64,000 nucleotides of DNA. Origin: Dyella jiangningensis. Its GTDB lineage: Bacteria; Pseudomonadota; Gammaproteobacteria; Xanthomonadales; Rhodanobacteraceae. Numbering within the stretch: the first letter of the stretch is position 1; every line of letters starts with the position of its first letter. Made by a program: the position numbers and the translations under genes. The notes below the pieces were generated by a model. The model searched no databases, was not told the DNA's origin, and was given only the letters and a program-made list of their open reading frames with translations. Of this stretch, positions 1 to 6,967 are shown one piece after another. The stretch lies in the NCBI GenBank assembly GCA_000632805.1, contig CP007444.1, positions 1-64,000 of the forward strand. Direction: 5' to 3'.

Positions 1-307
1 GCCTTTAGAGCCAAGGCTCGTAGCGATATGTGGATAGAAGCGTCGGTCGACCGAGGTTAACCGGGACAAGCTCGTTACTACCTCACACGGCGCCGCTACA
101 CCGCAATGCGCCATAGCGAAGAAGACTTAAAGCAACTTCGTTGGGTCGTGAGGAAATCTATAGGTGCCGCGCTTCCCCCTCTCCCCTTCGGGGAGAGGGC
201 CGGGGTGAGGGGCGGGTGCTCTCGGAAGCGTCGAACGACACGGCTTTCCATGCCGCGACGAAGATCACCACGCCAAGCCCCACCTATCACACAAACCCCA
301 CCAACCC
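1..307. other. Intergenic stretch at window edge, no gene seen
   Basis: No convincing coding frame lies here; the open frames present are short, arginine/proline-rich and look like chance frames. The only clear element is the GC-rich hairpin repeat at 177-199. The sequence before it shows no tRNA fold and no recognisable protein. Confidence 0.6.
177..199. repeat. CCCTCTCCCC hairpin repeat
   Basis: A perfect 10-bp stem (CCCTCTCCCC, TTC loop, GGGGAGAGGG) is followed by CCGGGGTGAGGGG. Extragenic palindromes of this make-up occur between genes in many GC-rich proteobacterial genomes. It lies downstream of the PilZ gene, about 110 bp past its stop, and could help stabilise or end that transcript. 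No T run follows, so it is not a standard intrinsic terminator. Confidence 0.6.
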
Positions 308-667
308 TCACGACCTATCCGGCTGCTCCAGCCACGCGTCCAGCAAGGCCGCATCGGATTCATCAATGGCCACGATGCGGTAGCCGGCCCAGATCTGCCC
401 GGGGCTGGCGGCGGCTTCGTGCCATTGTTCCTGGATCCCGACTTCGATGGATTGCGGGGCGCTGCCCAGGCCGGGCAGCGACAGGCTGACCTGGTAGATC
501 GCTTCGCTGCGCGGCGGATGCGCGCTGATCAGCAGCATGCCGTTGGCGGACAGATTGCCGAGGTGACCGATCGGCTGGCCGCTGATGACATCGGTGACGA
601 CGGCGGTGAAGTTGGCGCGCTTGCGTTGTGCGCGGCGCTGGTCGATGGAGGTGATGTTTTCGCTCAT
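308..667 (-). CDS. PilZ domain protein
   Basis: A 119-residue protein made almost entirely of one PilZ domain, the family that binds cyclic di-GMP. The two binding motifs are visible: an Arg-rich RxxxR stretch at residues 11-17 and NxSxxG at residues 38-43. Cytosolic; no signal peptide. The start at 667 is chosen because it gives a full PilZ domain; a longer in-frame reading upstream overlaps the preceding gene and is low-complexity Arg/Pro sequence. It starts 5 bp after the stop of the DUF1631 gene, so the two are probably co-transcribed. PilZ proteins act as effectors in motility, pili or secretion; the target here cannot be read from the sequence. Confidence 0.85.
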   Translation of the reverse strand: MSENITSIDQRRAQRKRANFTAVVTDVISGQPIGHLGNLSANGMLLISAHPPRSEAIYQVSLSLPGLGSAPQSIEVGIQEQWHEAAASPGQIWAGYRIVAIDESDAALLDAWLEQPDRS

Positions 668-672
668 GCCGG

Positions 673-2967
673 TCACGCTCCCTGCCGCGGCGGCGTGGTC
701 ATCGGGCGGGTCACCTGGCGCAGGTGGCTGGTCAGGGCCTGCCACGCGCGATCGAGCAGGTTGTCGCGCACATGGGCCATCTCGCGCACGCGGCCGCAGG
801 CCATTTCGTGGGCGAGGTGCTGCAAGGACACTTCCTCGTCGCGCAGGCCGCGACGCGTCACGAACAGGCCATTGCCGGAGACCGGGGAATACCAGGCGAG
901 CTTGCGCTGGGTGACGCGGCCGCTGTTGGGGTCGATGAATTCGAACCACGTGCCGAAAGGCAGCTGGCGCAGGCGTTGGTAGATGCGGTGTTCGGGCGAT
1001 TCGGGTGCGTCAGGTACGGGCGGCGGCGCGGGTGCCACAGCGGGCGTTTCGGGAGCGACGTGCTCGCCAAGCCGCTGGTGCTGCTTGAGCTTGAGCGCAA
1101 GCTCCGTCGTGGTGGCGGTGTTGTCGCTTGCGTTGGCGGCCGGCGCGGTGGCGGAAATGCCGAGCAAGCGCTGCGCAACCTGTACGGCTTCTTCGGCATG
1201 CATGCCGATCTGCTGCAGGCCCGATTCCACTTCCGATTGCAGCAGTCCCTGGTCGGCCACGGGTTGCTGGCCGAGCAGCTGATCGGTGATGCGCAGGCGC
1301 AGCGCGAACGCTTCGCTGTCCTCGCCATGGCGCAATAGCGTTAGCGCCAGCACGTCGGACCAGGCGCGCTCCAGCAGCGTGCGCAACAGTCCGCGCGGGT
1401 TGCAGCGCTCGAAGCGCTCGGTCATCAGATCGGCTGCGCGGCGGCGCGCCTGCTCCAGGCGTTCACGGCCCTGCATGGCCTCCACCTGCCGCCGCTCGGC
1501 GATCTGCGCCTTGCGGTTGAGCAGGCCCAGATGGTGTTCGATATCGGCCAGCAGGCTGGTGTAGAGGCCGGTGCTTGGCGGTTCACGCCGTGCACGATCC
1601 ACCAGCTGGTTGAGCTTGGCCGCCAGCGAACGATCGACATCGCCGTCGGGCACGTCCAGCCAATCGTTGGCGGCTTCGGTGACCATCCCAAGCAGCTTGC
1701 GCGCGGGATGCTCCCGCTGGTTGAAGAAACCCTTGTCGGCAACGGCCATGCGCAACAATGGCAGCTGCAAGTCGCCGAGCAGTGAATGCGCGCTGCCGTC
1801 GTGCTGAAGCTGGTGCCCGAGTTGCTCGAACAACATGGCGACCAGTTCCACCGTGTCGCCCTGTTCGTCGGACAGATGCGTCTGGTGCGCGCCCGCCGGC
1901 TTACCGGTGTTGAGCTGAGTAAGCAGTTCTTCGCGCAGTGCGTGTGCGCTGCGCAGTTCGCGCCGAGCGTGGTCGGCCACGTCGGAAACATGCAGCTGCA
2001 GCGCGTCGAGCGCGAGCTGCAGCTCTTCGGGTGTCGCGGACCGTCCGCTCGGGTGATAGCTCAGCGCGCCCTGGCCGGCACGATGCTGGGCCAGCATTTC
2101 GCGCAGGTTGTCCAGTACTGCGATGCTGTCGCTGCGACCGGGCGCTGGAAGCGTGGAGGTGGTCGCCGCTGGCGCGGGCGCCTGGCGCACGACTTGGCCT
2201 GTTGCGTTGTCGCCGGCGTTGCCGCGAGGCTGACGTTCGGTCTGCGTGCGCGACGTGGTCGGGAAGGCGCGCAGCTGGGGAAGAATGCCGTCGGCCCGCA
2301 GGTGTTCGTTGACGGTGTCGTACAGCGAACCCAGCGCACCCACCACCGCGGTGTCGAAGCTCTGCAGCATCAGCACGTGGTGGTCAACCGGAAAATCGGG
2401 CAAGACCGCGCCGCCCTCGCGAAACGCCGAAGCCAGCGCCTGAGGACCCAGCGGCAGATCCTCGCCCTCCAATGGCGGCTGGCTCACCAGCACAGCGAAG
2501 CGATAGCCAAGTTCGAACAGCGGCGATCCGTGCCGTGCCTCGCCGCGCGCCACCAGGGTCTGCACGGCGACATGTTGCTCATGTTCGGCCTGGTCGAGCA
2601 GTTCGAGTGGCCGATGGGCAGGCAGGTGGGCTTGGGAGGCGGCGCCAGCCGCGCCCAGCCCGCTGAAATGCTTGCGTACGCCCTCGAGAAAGCTGCGTTC
2701 CAGCAATGGACGATGCTGTTGCAGCAGCTGGCGGCTGAACAGGCACCGCTGTTGTTCGAGATTGTTACGGGATCGCTCTGCCCGTGAATACAGGCGTTGC
2801 TCGACGTCGAACAGGCAGGCGCGCAAGGGCGCTTCGAGCCAGCTCACGCAGAGCGCATGGGTTTCTTCGATCAGGCGTCGCGCGCGCGGCGACCAGCCAG
2901 CGTTGTCGGGGCGTGCGTCCCGATCGAAGGCAAACGACTGACGTCGACCCTGCTGTTCGACATCCAT
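673..2967 (-). CDS. DUF1631 family protein with PilZ-like C-terminus
   Basis: A 764-residue, mostly helical, Gln/Leu/Arg-rich cytosolic protein that I recognise as DUF1631, common in Xanthomonadales and pseudomonads. The last ~110 residues (from about RIYQRLRQLPFGTWFEF) look like a small beta-barrel of PilZ/YcgR-N type. The start at 2967 (MDVEQQ) is preceded by AAGGT; the frame stays open upstream, but that extension is Ser/Arg-rich and unlikely to be coded. A PilZ gene follows after 5 bp, which supports a cyclic-di-GMP-linked role. The biochemical function of DUF1631 is not established as far as I know. Confidence 0.8.
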   Translation of the reverse strand: MDVEQQGRRQSFAFDRDARPDNAGWSPRARRLIEETHALCVSWLEAPLRACLFDVEQRLYSRAERSRNNLEQQRCLFSRQLLQQHRPLLERSFLEGVRKHFSGLGAAGAASQAHLPAHRPLELLDQAEHEQHVAVQTLVARGEARHGSPLFELGYRFAVLVSQPPLEGEDLPLGPQALASAFREGGAVLPDFPVDHHVLMLQSFDTAVVGALGSLYDTVNEHLRADGILPQLRAFPTTSRTQTERQPRGNAGDNATGQVVRQAPAPAATTSTLPAPGRSDSIAVLDNLREMLAQHRAGQGALSYHPSGRSATPEELQLALDALQLHVSDVADHARRELRSAHALREELLTQLNTGKPAGAHQTHLSDEQGDTVELVAMLFEQLGHQLQHDGSAHSLLGDLQLPLLRMAVADKGFFNQREHPARKLLGMVTEAANDWLDVPDGDVDRSLAAKLNQLVDRARREPPSTGLYTSLLADIEHHLGLLNRKAQIAERRQVEAMQGRERLEQARRRAADLMTERFERCNPRGLLRTLLERAWSDVLALTLLRHGEDSEAFALRLRITDQLLGQQPVADQGLLQSEVESGLQQIGMHAEEAVQVAQRLLGISATAPAANASDNTATTTELALKLKQHQRLGEHVAPETPAVAPAPPPVPDAPESPEHRIYQRLRQLPFGTWFEFIDPNSGRVTQRKLAWYSPVSGNGLFVTRRGLRDEEVSLQHLAHEMACGRVREMAHVRDNLLDRAWQALTSHLRQVTRPMTTPPRQGA

Positions 2968-3109
2968 GACAGACCTTGTGAATTTCCCCCCGGAATGACC
3001 CGAGTGTAGGGTCTCCGGCCTGGACGCTGCCATCGGCTGGATGGGGGAGGGACGGGCGAAGGAATCGGCCAGATGGGCAAAACGTGACGCAGTGCGGGAC
3101 AAGCCCGGC

Positions 3110-3132
3110 CTGGCGGTAGAGGGCACCGCCAG
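3110..3132 (-). terminator. Hairpin downstream of nosX
   Basis: A perfect 8-bp inverted repeat (CTGGCGGT / ACCGCCAG, 7-nt loop) starts 7 bp past the nosX stop. There is no T run on the minus strand, so it may be a weak or Rho-assisted end, or an mRNA 3' stabiliser. Confidence 0.35.
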
Positions 3133-3138
3133 TCCAGG

Positions 3139-4263
3139 CTACAGGTCCGCGGGAAGCACTACGGCATGCGGCGACCTGGTTACGTCCGGACCACAGTTGT
3201 TGCCCGGGCGGGGCACCACCACGATGGCCCCGGGAGGAAAGGTGGTGTGCAGGCGCAGCCGCATGCCGGGCGTGATGTAGAGCTTGCCATCGTGCCCCAG
3301 CAAGAGGGCGCAATTCAGGTTCATACGATCGGCCATGTGCTGGAAGCCGGCCGGCCCGGCCACCATCAGCGCGGTGGCGGCGATATCCGCATGGACCGCA
3401 TCGTCGCTGAGCACGCTGGTGGCGGCGCTCGCCCGCTGTGGCCAGCCCGTGCGCGTGTCCACGATGTGGCCGAGGTCGGGAGTCGAAGCACGGTGGCGCT
3501 GGTAGTCACCGGAGGAGGCCAGCGATTCGCCACCGTCCAGGTCCACGCTTCCCAGCACGCCCGCCGGGGCGCTGACCCCAACACGCCAGGCGTGCCCATG
3601 GTTTCGGCCGACCGCCATGACGAAGCCACCGAGGTAGATCAGCGCATGATCAATGCCGTGGCTGGCGAGCAATTGCTTCACCTGCGCCGAGGCATAGCCT
3701 TCGGACAAGCCATTGATGTCGATCGATACGGCGGGATTGTCGGTGCTGACGGTCCCGTCGGCCGCGACGTGGACGTCGTCCATGTCCGGGCGCTCATCGA
3801 GCAGGGTCTTCACTTCGTTGTCAGAGGGTGCAGCCGTCTGCACGGGATAGCGACTGGTATGGAAACCCCAGGCGCCGATCAAGCGACCGGCCGCGGCATT
3901 GAACAGCCCGTCGGTCTGGGCGAAGCCGATCTGCGCACGCCGGATCAGGTCAGCGACATCCGCCGGTACGCGATACGACTGTCCTTTGGCCAGCGCATCG
4001 TTCAGCCGGGTCAGCTCGCTCGGCTCCCAGGGATGCCAGGTGTGATGGTCGTGGATGAAAAGCCGGCCGATGTCCTGCAGCGCGGCATCCGCATCGTCGC
4101 GGCTGGGCGTCAGCAGCCCGATGCGCGCACGCGTGCCGAACACCAGAAATTCCCCCTGCACCGGCTGCAGGGGACGCAGCCACAGGAACAGGCCGGTCAG
4201 CAGGGCAAACGCGGCGATCACGATGCCGGCGCGAATCGCCGGCTTCTGCGGGCGGGATCTCAT
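3139..4263 (-). CDS. nosX: FAD:protein FMN transferase, NosX type (ApbE family)
   Basis: A 374-residue ApbE-family protein. ApbE enzymes transfer FMN from FAD to a threonine of a periplasmic target; in nos clusters the target is the SGAT threonine of NosR. One N-terminal membrane segment (about residues 12-30) puts the enzyme domain in the periplasm. Family motifs seen: SIDINGLSEGYA near residue 190, YLGGFVMAVG, SLASSGDY, HIVDTRTGWP and the late VHADIAATAL metal/active-site segment. The usual lysine of the GGIAKGYA motif is glutamate here. GGAG sits 5-6 nt before the start. It lies behind nosZ with an intervening palindrome, so it may be expressed less than nosZ. Confidence 0.9.
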   Translation of the reverse strand: MRSRPQKPAIRAGIVIAAFALLTGLFLWLRPLQPVQGEFLVFGTRARIGLLTPSRDDADAALQDIGRLFIHDHHTWHPWEPSELTRLNDALAKGQSYRVPADVADLIRRAQIGFAQTDGLFNAAAGRLIGAWGFHTSRYPVQTAAPSDNEVKTLLDERPDMDDVHVAADGTVSTDNPAVSIDINGLSEGYASAQVKQLLASHGIDHALIYLGGFVMAVGRNHGHAWRVGVSAPAGVLGSVDLDGGESLASSGDYQRHRASTPDLGHIVDTRTGWPQRASAATSVLSDDAVHADIAATALMVAGPAGFQHMADRMNLNCALLLGHDGKLYITPGMRLRLHTTFPPGAIVVVPRPGNNCGPDVTRSPHAVVLPADL

Positions 4264-4306
4264 GGGTACTCCGGAGACGGCGGATTGCCCGCCGCCATGA
4301 AAAGGC

Positions 4307-4332
4307 AGGGGCGTCGTCGCGACGACGCCCCT
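4307..4332 (-). terminator. 26-bp perfect palindrome between nosZ and nosX
   Basis: The two 13-base arms are exactly complementary with no spacer (AGGGGCGTCGTCG and its complement). On the minus strand the palindrome is followed one base later by CTTTT. It begins 14 bp past the nosZ stop and ends about 44 bp before nosX. It fits a partial terminator or processing/stability element at the 3' end of the nosZ message. Confidence 0.6.
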
Positions 4333-4345
4333 GGTGCTGCGGTTT

Positions 4346-6289
4346 TCAACCTTCCACGATCAGGCGCGAGCGCATTTCCAGGTGCAGCGCATGGCAGAAA
4401 TGCGTGCAGTAGCACCAGAAGATGCCGGGCTTGTCCGCCACGAACGTCACCGACTTCGTCTCCTGCGGATTGACGATGAAGTTGATGTTGTACTTCGGAA
4501 TGCCGAAGCCGTGCGTCAGGTCCTCGACCTTGTCGTGGTTGGTCAGCGTGATGGTGACGATGTCGCCCTTCTTCACGTTGAACTCGCGCATCGAGTACGC
4601 CGGCGCCTGCGACATCAGCCGGATGTGCACCTTGTTGCCGTTGCGCTCGATCGTGCTCTCCTCCTTGCTCTTGACCGCGTTGGGGAACTCGTTGAGATCG
4701 TAGATCTGGCGTGTCTTGATGATGTCGGCGCGCACGATGATCGCGTCATGCGGTTCCGGATACGCCGTGTGGTCGTGGATCAGCTTCATCTTGTCGCCGG
4801 AGATGTCGATGAGCTGTTCGGTTTCCACGTGCAGCGGGCCCACGGGCAGGAAGCGATCCTTCGAGAACTTGTTGCCCGAGTTGTAGAACTTGCCGTCCGG
4901 TTCCTTGGTCTCGCCCATCGAGGTGTAGCCATGGCCCGGCTGGTAATGCACGTCGACGGTATCGAGGATCACCTTGGCCTTGGCGTCGCCCTTGAACTGC
5001 GCAATGGCGGCGTCCACGCTCCATTTCACGATCTTGCTGTCCAGGAACAGCGTGGTGTACGCGTTGCCGCGGCCATCGAAGCCGGTGTGCAGGGGGCCCA
5101 GGCCCACGTTGGGCTCGGCGACCACGGCATCGCGCGGCTTGGCCAGCTCGCCATCGAACCACTTGTTCACCAGCGCGAGGTCGATCACCGAGCAGGTCGG
5201 CGACAGCTTGCCGGAGCAGACGAAATACTTGCCGTCCGGGCTGGCGTTGACGCCATGCGGGTTCTTCGGAATCGGCACATAGCAGGTCAGTGCCGTCTTC
5301 GGATCGGCGTTGGCCTCCTTGCGGCCATCGACCACCGGCACCTTGGAGTCGCCGATGGTGGTGGCCTTGCCCGCTGCCACGGCGGCTTCGATGCGTGCGA
5401 TGTTGAAGAACACGCAGGCGTCCTGTTCCGCGGACATCATGTCCTCGTAGTGGATGCCGTTCTCGGTGTTGTACTGGTTGGACGCGGCGAGCTTGCCGTC
5501 GTAGGTGGTGGCGACCAGGTCCATGTTGCCGTCGATGCGGCACTGCCAGCGCACTTCCATGGTTTCCGCATCGAGGCAGCTGAACAGGCAGCCGTACTTC
5601 TCCGGCGAGTTTTCATCGTGGCCGTCGTTGGGCAGCGGAATGTGGAACTCGGCACCGGCGAACACGCGCGTGGTGTAGTTGATCGACGCGTCCACCGGGT
5701 CGCGCTTGTCCGGGAACAGGCCGTGATGGCCCTGCACGTTCGGCAGCTCGGTGATCTTGTCCACCTCGAAGGTGTCACCGCGGATGCGTGCCACGCGGGC
5801 GTTCAACTTGTCGTTGACCCAGAAGTGCTTGCCATCGTACGTGCCGTCCTTGTACGAGCCATGCACGTGGTGCGTGTCGCCCGTCCAGTACTTGAGCTGG
5901 CCGTCCGGGCGCGTGCCGATGATGGCGCGCGACTCGTTGGTGATGCCCCAGCCCACCATCGGGTCGATGTTGAAAACCGGAATGCGCTTGATCGTGCGAC
6001 CGGACGGGCAGCCGAAGATGCGCACTTCGCCGGAGTGGCCGCCGGACGAAATGATGTAGTAGCTGTCCAGCTTGCCTGGCGGCACATCGTAAGCACCATG
6101 TTCGGCAGGCGCCGCGGCAGGCGCCAGACCGGCAGCGGTCTTCTCACCAGCCGGCTGAGAAGCACCGCACGCCGTCAGGCCCAATGCCGCGCCGGTACCG
6201 GCGAGACCGGCCATTGCAGTGGTGCCAAGAAATTTCCTTCGGCTCGGATCGATCGCCGAATAGCCGTCCTTCGTTTCGTTACCGCTCAT
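4346..6289 (-). CDS. nosZ: Nitrous oxide reductase, clade I (Tat type)
   Basis: A 647-residue N2O reductase that reduces N2O to N2 in the periplasm. The N-terminus has a twin-arginine motif (SRRKFLG, Arg17-Arg18), which marks clade I. The seven CuZ histidines are in place within GDTHHVH, GHHGLFP, PKNPHGV, GPLHTGF, QPGHGYTS and YPEPHDAI. The cupredoxin C-terminus carries the CuA motif CTHFCHALHLEM with LTHGFG upstream. Two oddities: a lipobox-like LTAC (Cys41) ends the Tat hydrophobic stretch, and the usual CuA tryptophan (CxWxC) is histidine. It is divergent from the cytochrome c/nosR operon. Confidence 0.97.
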   Translation of the reverse strand: MSGNETKDGYSAIDPSRRKFLGTTAMAGLAGTGAALGLTACGASQPAGEKTAAGLAPAAAPAEHGAYDVPPGKLDSYYIISSGGHSGEVRIFGCPSGRTIKRIPVFNIDPMVGWGITNESRAIIGTRPDGQLKYWTGDTHHVHGSYKDGTYDGKHFWVNDKLNARVARIRGDTFEVDKITELPNVQGHHGLFPDKRDPVDASINYTTRVFAGAEFHIPLPNDGHDENSPEKYGCLFSCLDAETMEVRWQCRIDGNMDLVATTYDGKLAASNQYNTENGIHYEDMMSAEQDACVFFNIARIEAAVAAGKATTIGDSKVPVVDGRKEANADPKTALTCYVPIPKNPHGVNASPDGKYFVCSGKLSPTCSVIDLALVNKWFDGELAKPRDAVVAEPNVGLGPLHTGFDGRGNAYTTLFLDSKIVKWSVDAAIAQFKGDAKAKVILDTVDVHYQPGHGYTSMGETKEPDGKFYNSGNKFSKDRFLPVGPLHVETEQLIDISGDKMKLIHDHTAYPEPHDAIIVRADIIKTRQIYDLNEFPNAVKSKEESTIERNGNKVHIRLMSQAPAYSMREFNVKKGDIVTITLTNHDKVEDLTHGFGIPKYNINFIVNPQETKSVTFVADKPGIFWCYCTHFCHALHLEMRSRLIVEG

Positions 6290-6331
6290 CTGCGCATCCC
6301 TCTTTGGTCGCGTCGGTTCAAGACGACGCGG

Positions 6332-6373
6332 ACTCTAGGGTTCGCTGTGCGCCATGCAATTGATGCAAGTCAC
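6332..6373 (-). promoter_or_regulatory. FNR/DNR-type box and -10 for nosZ
   Basis: TTGAT-GCAA-GTCAC at 6360-6373 matches the FNR/DNR consensus TTGATnnnnATCAA at 8 of 10 bases. Its centre (6366.5) is 41.5 bp from a candidate leftward start site at 6325. A -10-like TAGAGT (read on the minus strand, 6337-6332) sits at -12 to -7 of that site. This is the class II geometry of anaerobic activators. The regulator itself is not in the window. Confidence 0.5.
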
Positions 6374-6421
6374 GCGCAGCCGAAGTTGCGTTCGTTGCAC
6401 GGGGTATCGATTGCCACAGGG

Positions 6422-6463
6422 CTGACGCACGTCAAGGTGAAATCGGCACTCCGCTGCTCTCAT
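6422..6463 (+). promoter_or_regulatory. FNR/DNR-type box and -10 for the cyt c-nosR operon
   Basis: CTGAC-GCAC-GTCAA at 6422-6435 is one base from the symmetric TTGACnnnnGTCAA form of the FNR/NNR/DNR box. Its centre, 6428.5, is 41.5 bp from a candidate rightward start at 6470. TCTCAT at 6458-6463 fills the -10 position (4 of 6 to TATAAT). The leader to the cytochrome start would be 64 nt. Confidence 0.5.
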
Positions 6464-6533
6464 CTTCGCGTCGTCCGATGCAGTCAGCGTTTGCACGTGC
6501 ACGACCCGCATCCGTACCCAGGGAATTCAATCG

Positions 6534-6953
6534 ATGAAAGTCAGACATCTTGGTGGCCCGCTGATTGTCGCGGCGGCCACGCTTCTTGCTGCGTGTGGTG
6601 GTGGCGACAAGACCGCATCGTCCGCTGCTGCATCGTCATCGCCCACGGTGGCGGTCGAGGCAGCAGCCAGCCAGCCTGCAGCGGCGCCTGCCGCCGAGCC
6701 ATCGCCCGGCGAAAAGGTGTACCAGGGCACGTGTGTGATGTGCCATGGCAGCCCGGCCGTCGGTGCTCCCGTACTCGGCAACAAGGACGACTGGGCGCCG
6801 CGTGTCGCGCAGGGCAAGGACGTGCTCTACAAGCACGCGCTGGAGGGCTTCACCGGAGAGAAGGGCGCGATGCCGGCTCACGGCGGCAACCCGAGCCTCG
6901 ACGAGACGGCGATCAAGGCCGCCGTCGATTACATGGTCAGCAAGGCGCAATAG
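6534..6953 (+). CDS. Lipoprotein c-type cytochrome of the nos cluster
   Basis: A 139-residue single-heme cytochrome c. A lipoprotein signal ends in LLAAC (Cys21), followed by a Ser/Ala/Pro linker to about residue 58. The heme motif CVMCH is at residues 67-71; a later GAMPAHGG can supply the axial methionine. The class resembles cytochrome c5/c551-like domains. It starts the rightward nos transcript, 14 bp before nosR, so it is a likely electron donor in N2O respiration, tethered to a membrane. The exact partner is inferred. Confidence 0.88.
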   Translation: MKVRHLGGPLIVAAATLLAACGGGDKTASSAAASSSPTVAVEAAASQPAAAPAAEPSPGEKVYQGTCVMCHGSPAVGAPVLGNKDDWAPRVAQGKDVLYKHALEGFTGEKGAMPAHGGNPSLDETAIKAAVDYMVSKAQ

Positions 6954-6967
6954 GGCAGAGGCGCGTC

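Noticed and set aside
1786..2787. A 333-codon plus-strand frame inside the DUF1631 gene
   Set aside because: Mirror frame of the real gene, low-complexity Gln/Arg/Ala composition, no start signals.
4334..6967. A very long plus-strand open frame running antisense through nosZ and into nosR
   Set aside because: The part before 6968 is the shadow of nosZ on the other strand and crosses the promoter region and cytochrome gene in a wrong frame; its composition is His/Val/Arg-rich with no domain. Real NosR starts at 6968.
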